A stretch of DNA of 40,301 nucleotides from Alicyclobacillus suci. GTDB lineage: Bacteria > Bacillota > Bacilli > Alicyclobacillales > Alicyclobacillaceae. Position numbers and translations under genes: made by a program. The stretch's first letter is position 1; every line of letters starts with the position of its first letter. This document shows, in pieces, positions 40,189 to 40,301 of this stretch. The notes below the pieces were generated by a model. The model was not told the origin of the DNA, ran no database searches, and saw only the letters and a list, made by a program, of their open reading frames with translations. The stretch is from contig NZ_JAFMTW010000032.1 of assembly GCF_017329615.1 (NCBI RefSeq), forward strand, positions 1 through 40,301, given 5' to 3'.

Positions 40189-40301
40189 TCAATCATATGT
40201 ACGAGCGTTTTGCAGAATGGCGTTTTTGGTTGAAGTGAAAAAAGAATCAGCATCGCAGTACAGCTAAAGCGCCTTACATATAGTGGATATCGGTCGGTCA
40301 T

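Noticed and set aside
40189..40301. Possible gene start at the right edge
   Set aside because: Only short frames such as a 16-codon ATG ORF near 40216, with no RBS. Nothing is supported before the window ends.

Overview
The window looks like chromosomal DNA of an endospore-forming, bacillithiol-using member of the Bacillota. The protein families best fit an acidophilic Alicyclobacillus-like organism. The evidence is a YheC/YheD spore-coat ATP-grasp protein, a BshB-type bacillithiol deacetylase, AGGAGG ribosome-binding sites with frequent TTG/GTG starts, a KinB-like sporulation kinase, canonical Spo0A boxes and a sigma-H promoter. The genus assignment is inference. No insertion sequence, prophage, CRISPR array or tRNA was seen.

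Layout. (1) 1-91: the last bases of a 5S rRNA and the rRNA operon terminator. (2) 224-4031: a glycine-rich lipoprotein that may be a degenerate cupredoxin, a YutG/PgpA-type phosphatase, a zinc-type asparaginase and a LigB-type dioxygenase. A 38-codon minus-strand ORF lies in the only long gap. (3) 4165-10249: a formate module. A formate/nitrite transporter is divergent from a 995-residue molybdenum formate dehydrogenase, its DUF1641 partner and a catalase whose start overlaps the DUF1641 stop. (4) 10578-14066: pirin plus a small unknown protein behind a structured leader, then two overlapping ATP-grasp genes. (5) 14180-22040: an L-rhamnose locus with kinase, bifunctional aldolase/lactaldehyde dehydrogenase, RhaI-type isomerase, MFS transporter, a sensory-rhodopsin-transducer-like protein and a DeoR regulator. 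(6) 22195-26209: a secreted phosphoesterase behind four 11-bp-phased PhoP-type boxes, followed by two membrane/exported multicopper-oxidase paralogues. (7) 26249-33995: transporters, a thioredoxin-reductase-like flavoprotein, MarR, a P450-MFS pair, BshB2 and an aldo/keto reductase. (8) 34170-40188: citramalate synthase, a KinB-like sensor kinase with DUF5317, a tiny exported-peptide gene, and aspartate 4-decarboxylase.

Most notable system: the two adjacent two-domain multicopper oxidases have lost exactly complementary copper ligands. The first keeps the four domain-1 histidines of the trinuclear cluster and has lost the domain-2 ligands. The second keeps the domain-2 type-1 site and the other four trinuclear histidines and has lost the domain-1 set. 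Neither can form a complete oxidase alone; together they have one full set. This suggests an obligate heteromeric ('split') multicopper oxidase, possibly in a phosphate-starvation operon.

Second notable system: a 27-residue peptide gene with a perfect RBS, a sigma-H promoter and a strong terminator lies upstream of the DUF5317/KinB-like kinase pair. Its C-terminus (AIA then EFPWL) suggests signal-peptidase release of a Phr-like pentapeptide. The peptide/aspartate-decarboxylase divergent region holds four perfect Spo0A boxes. This points to a sporulation-linked peptide signalling module.

Working together, aspartate decarboxylation and asparagine deamidation could buffer acid stress. Formate oxidation, catalase, bacillithiol and the flavoprotein serve redox balance. 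The rhamnose genes form a complete path from L-rhamnose to DHAP plus lactaldehyde/lactate.
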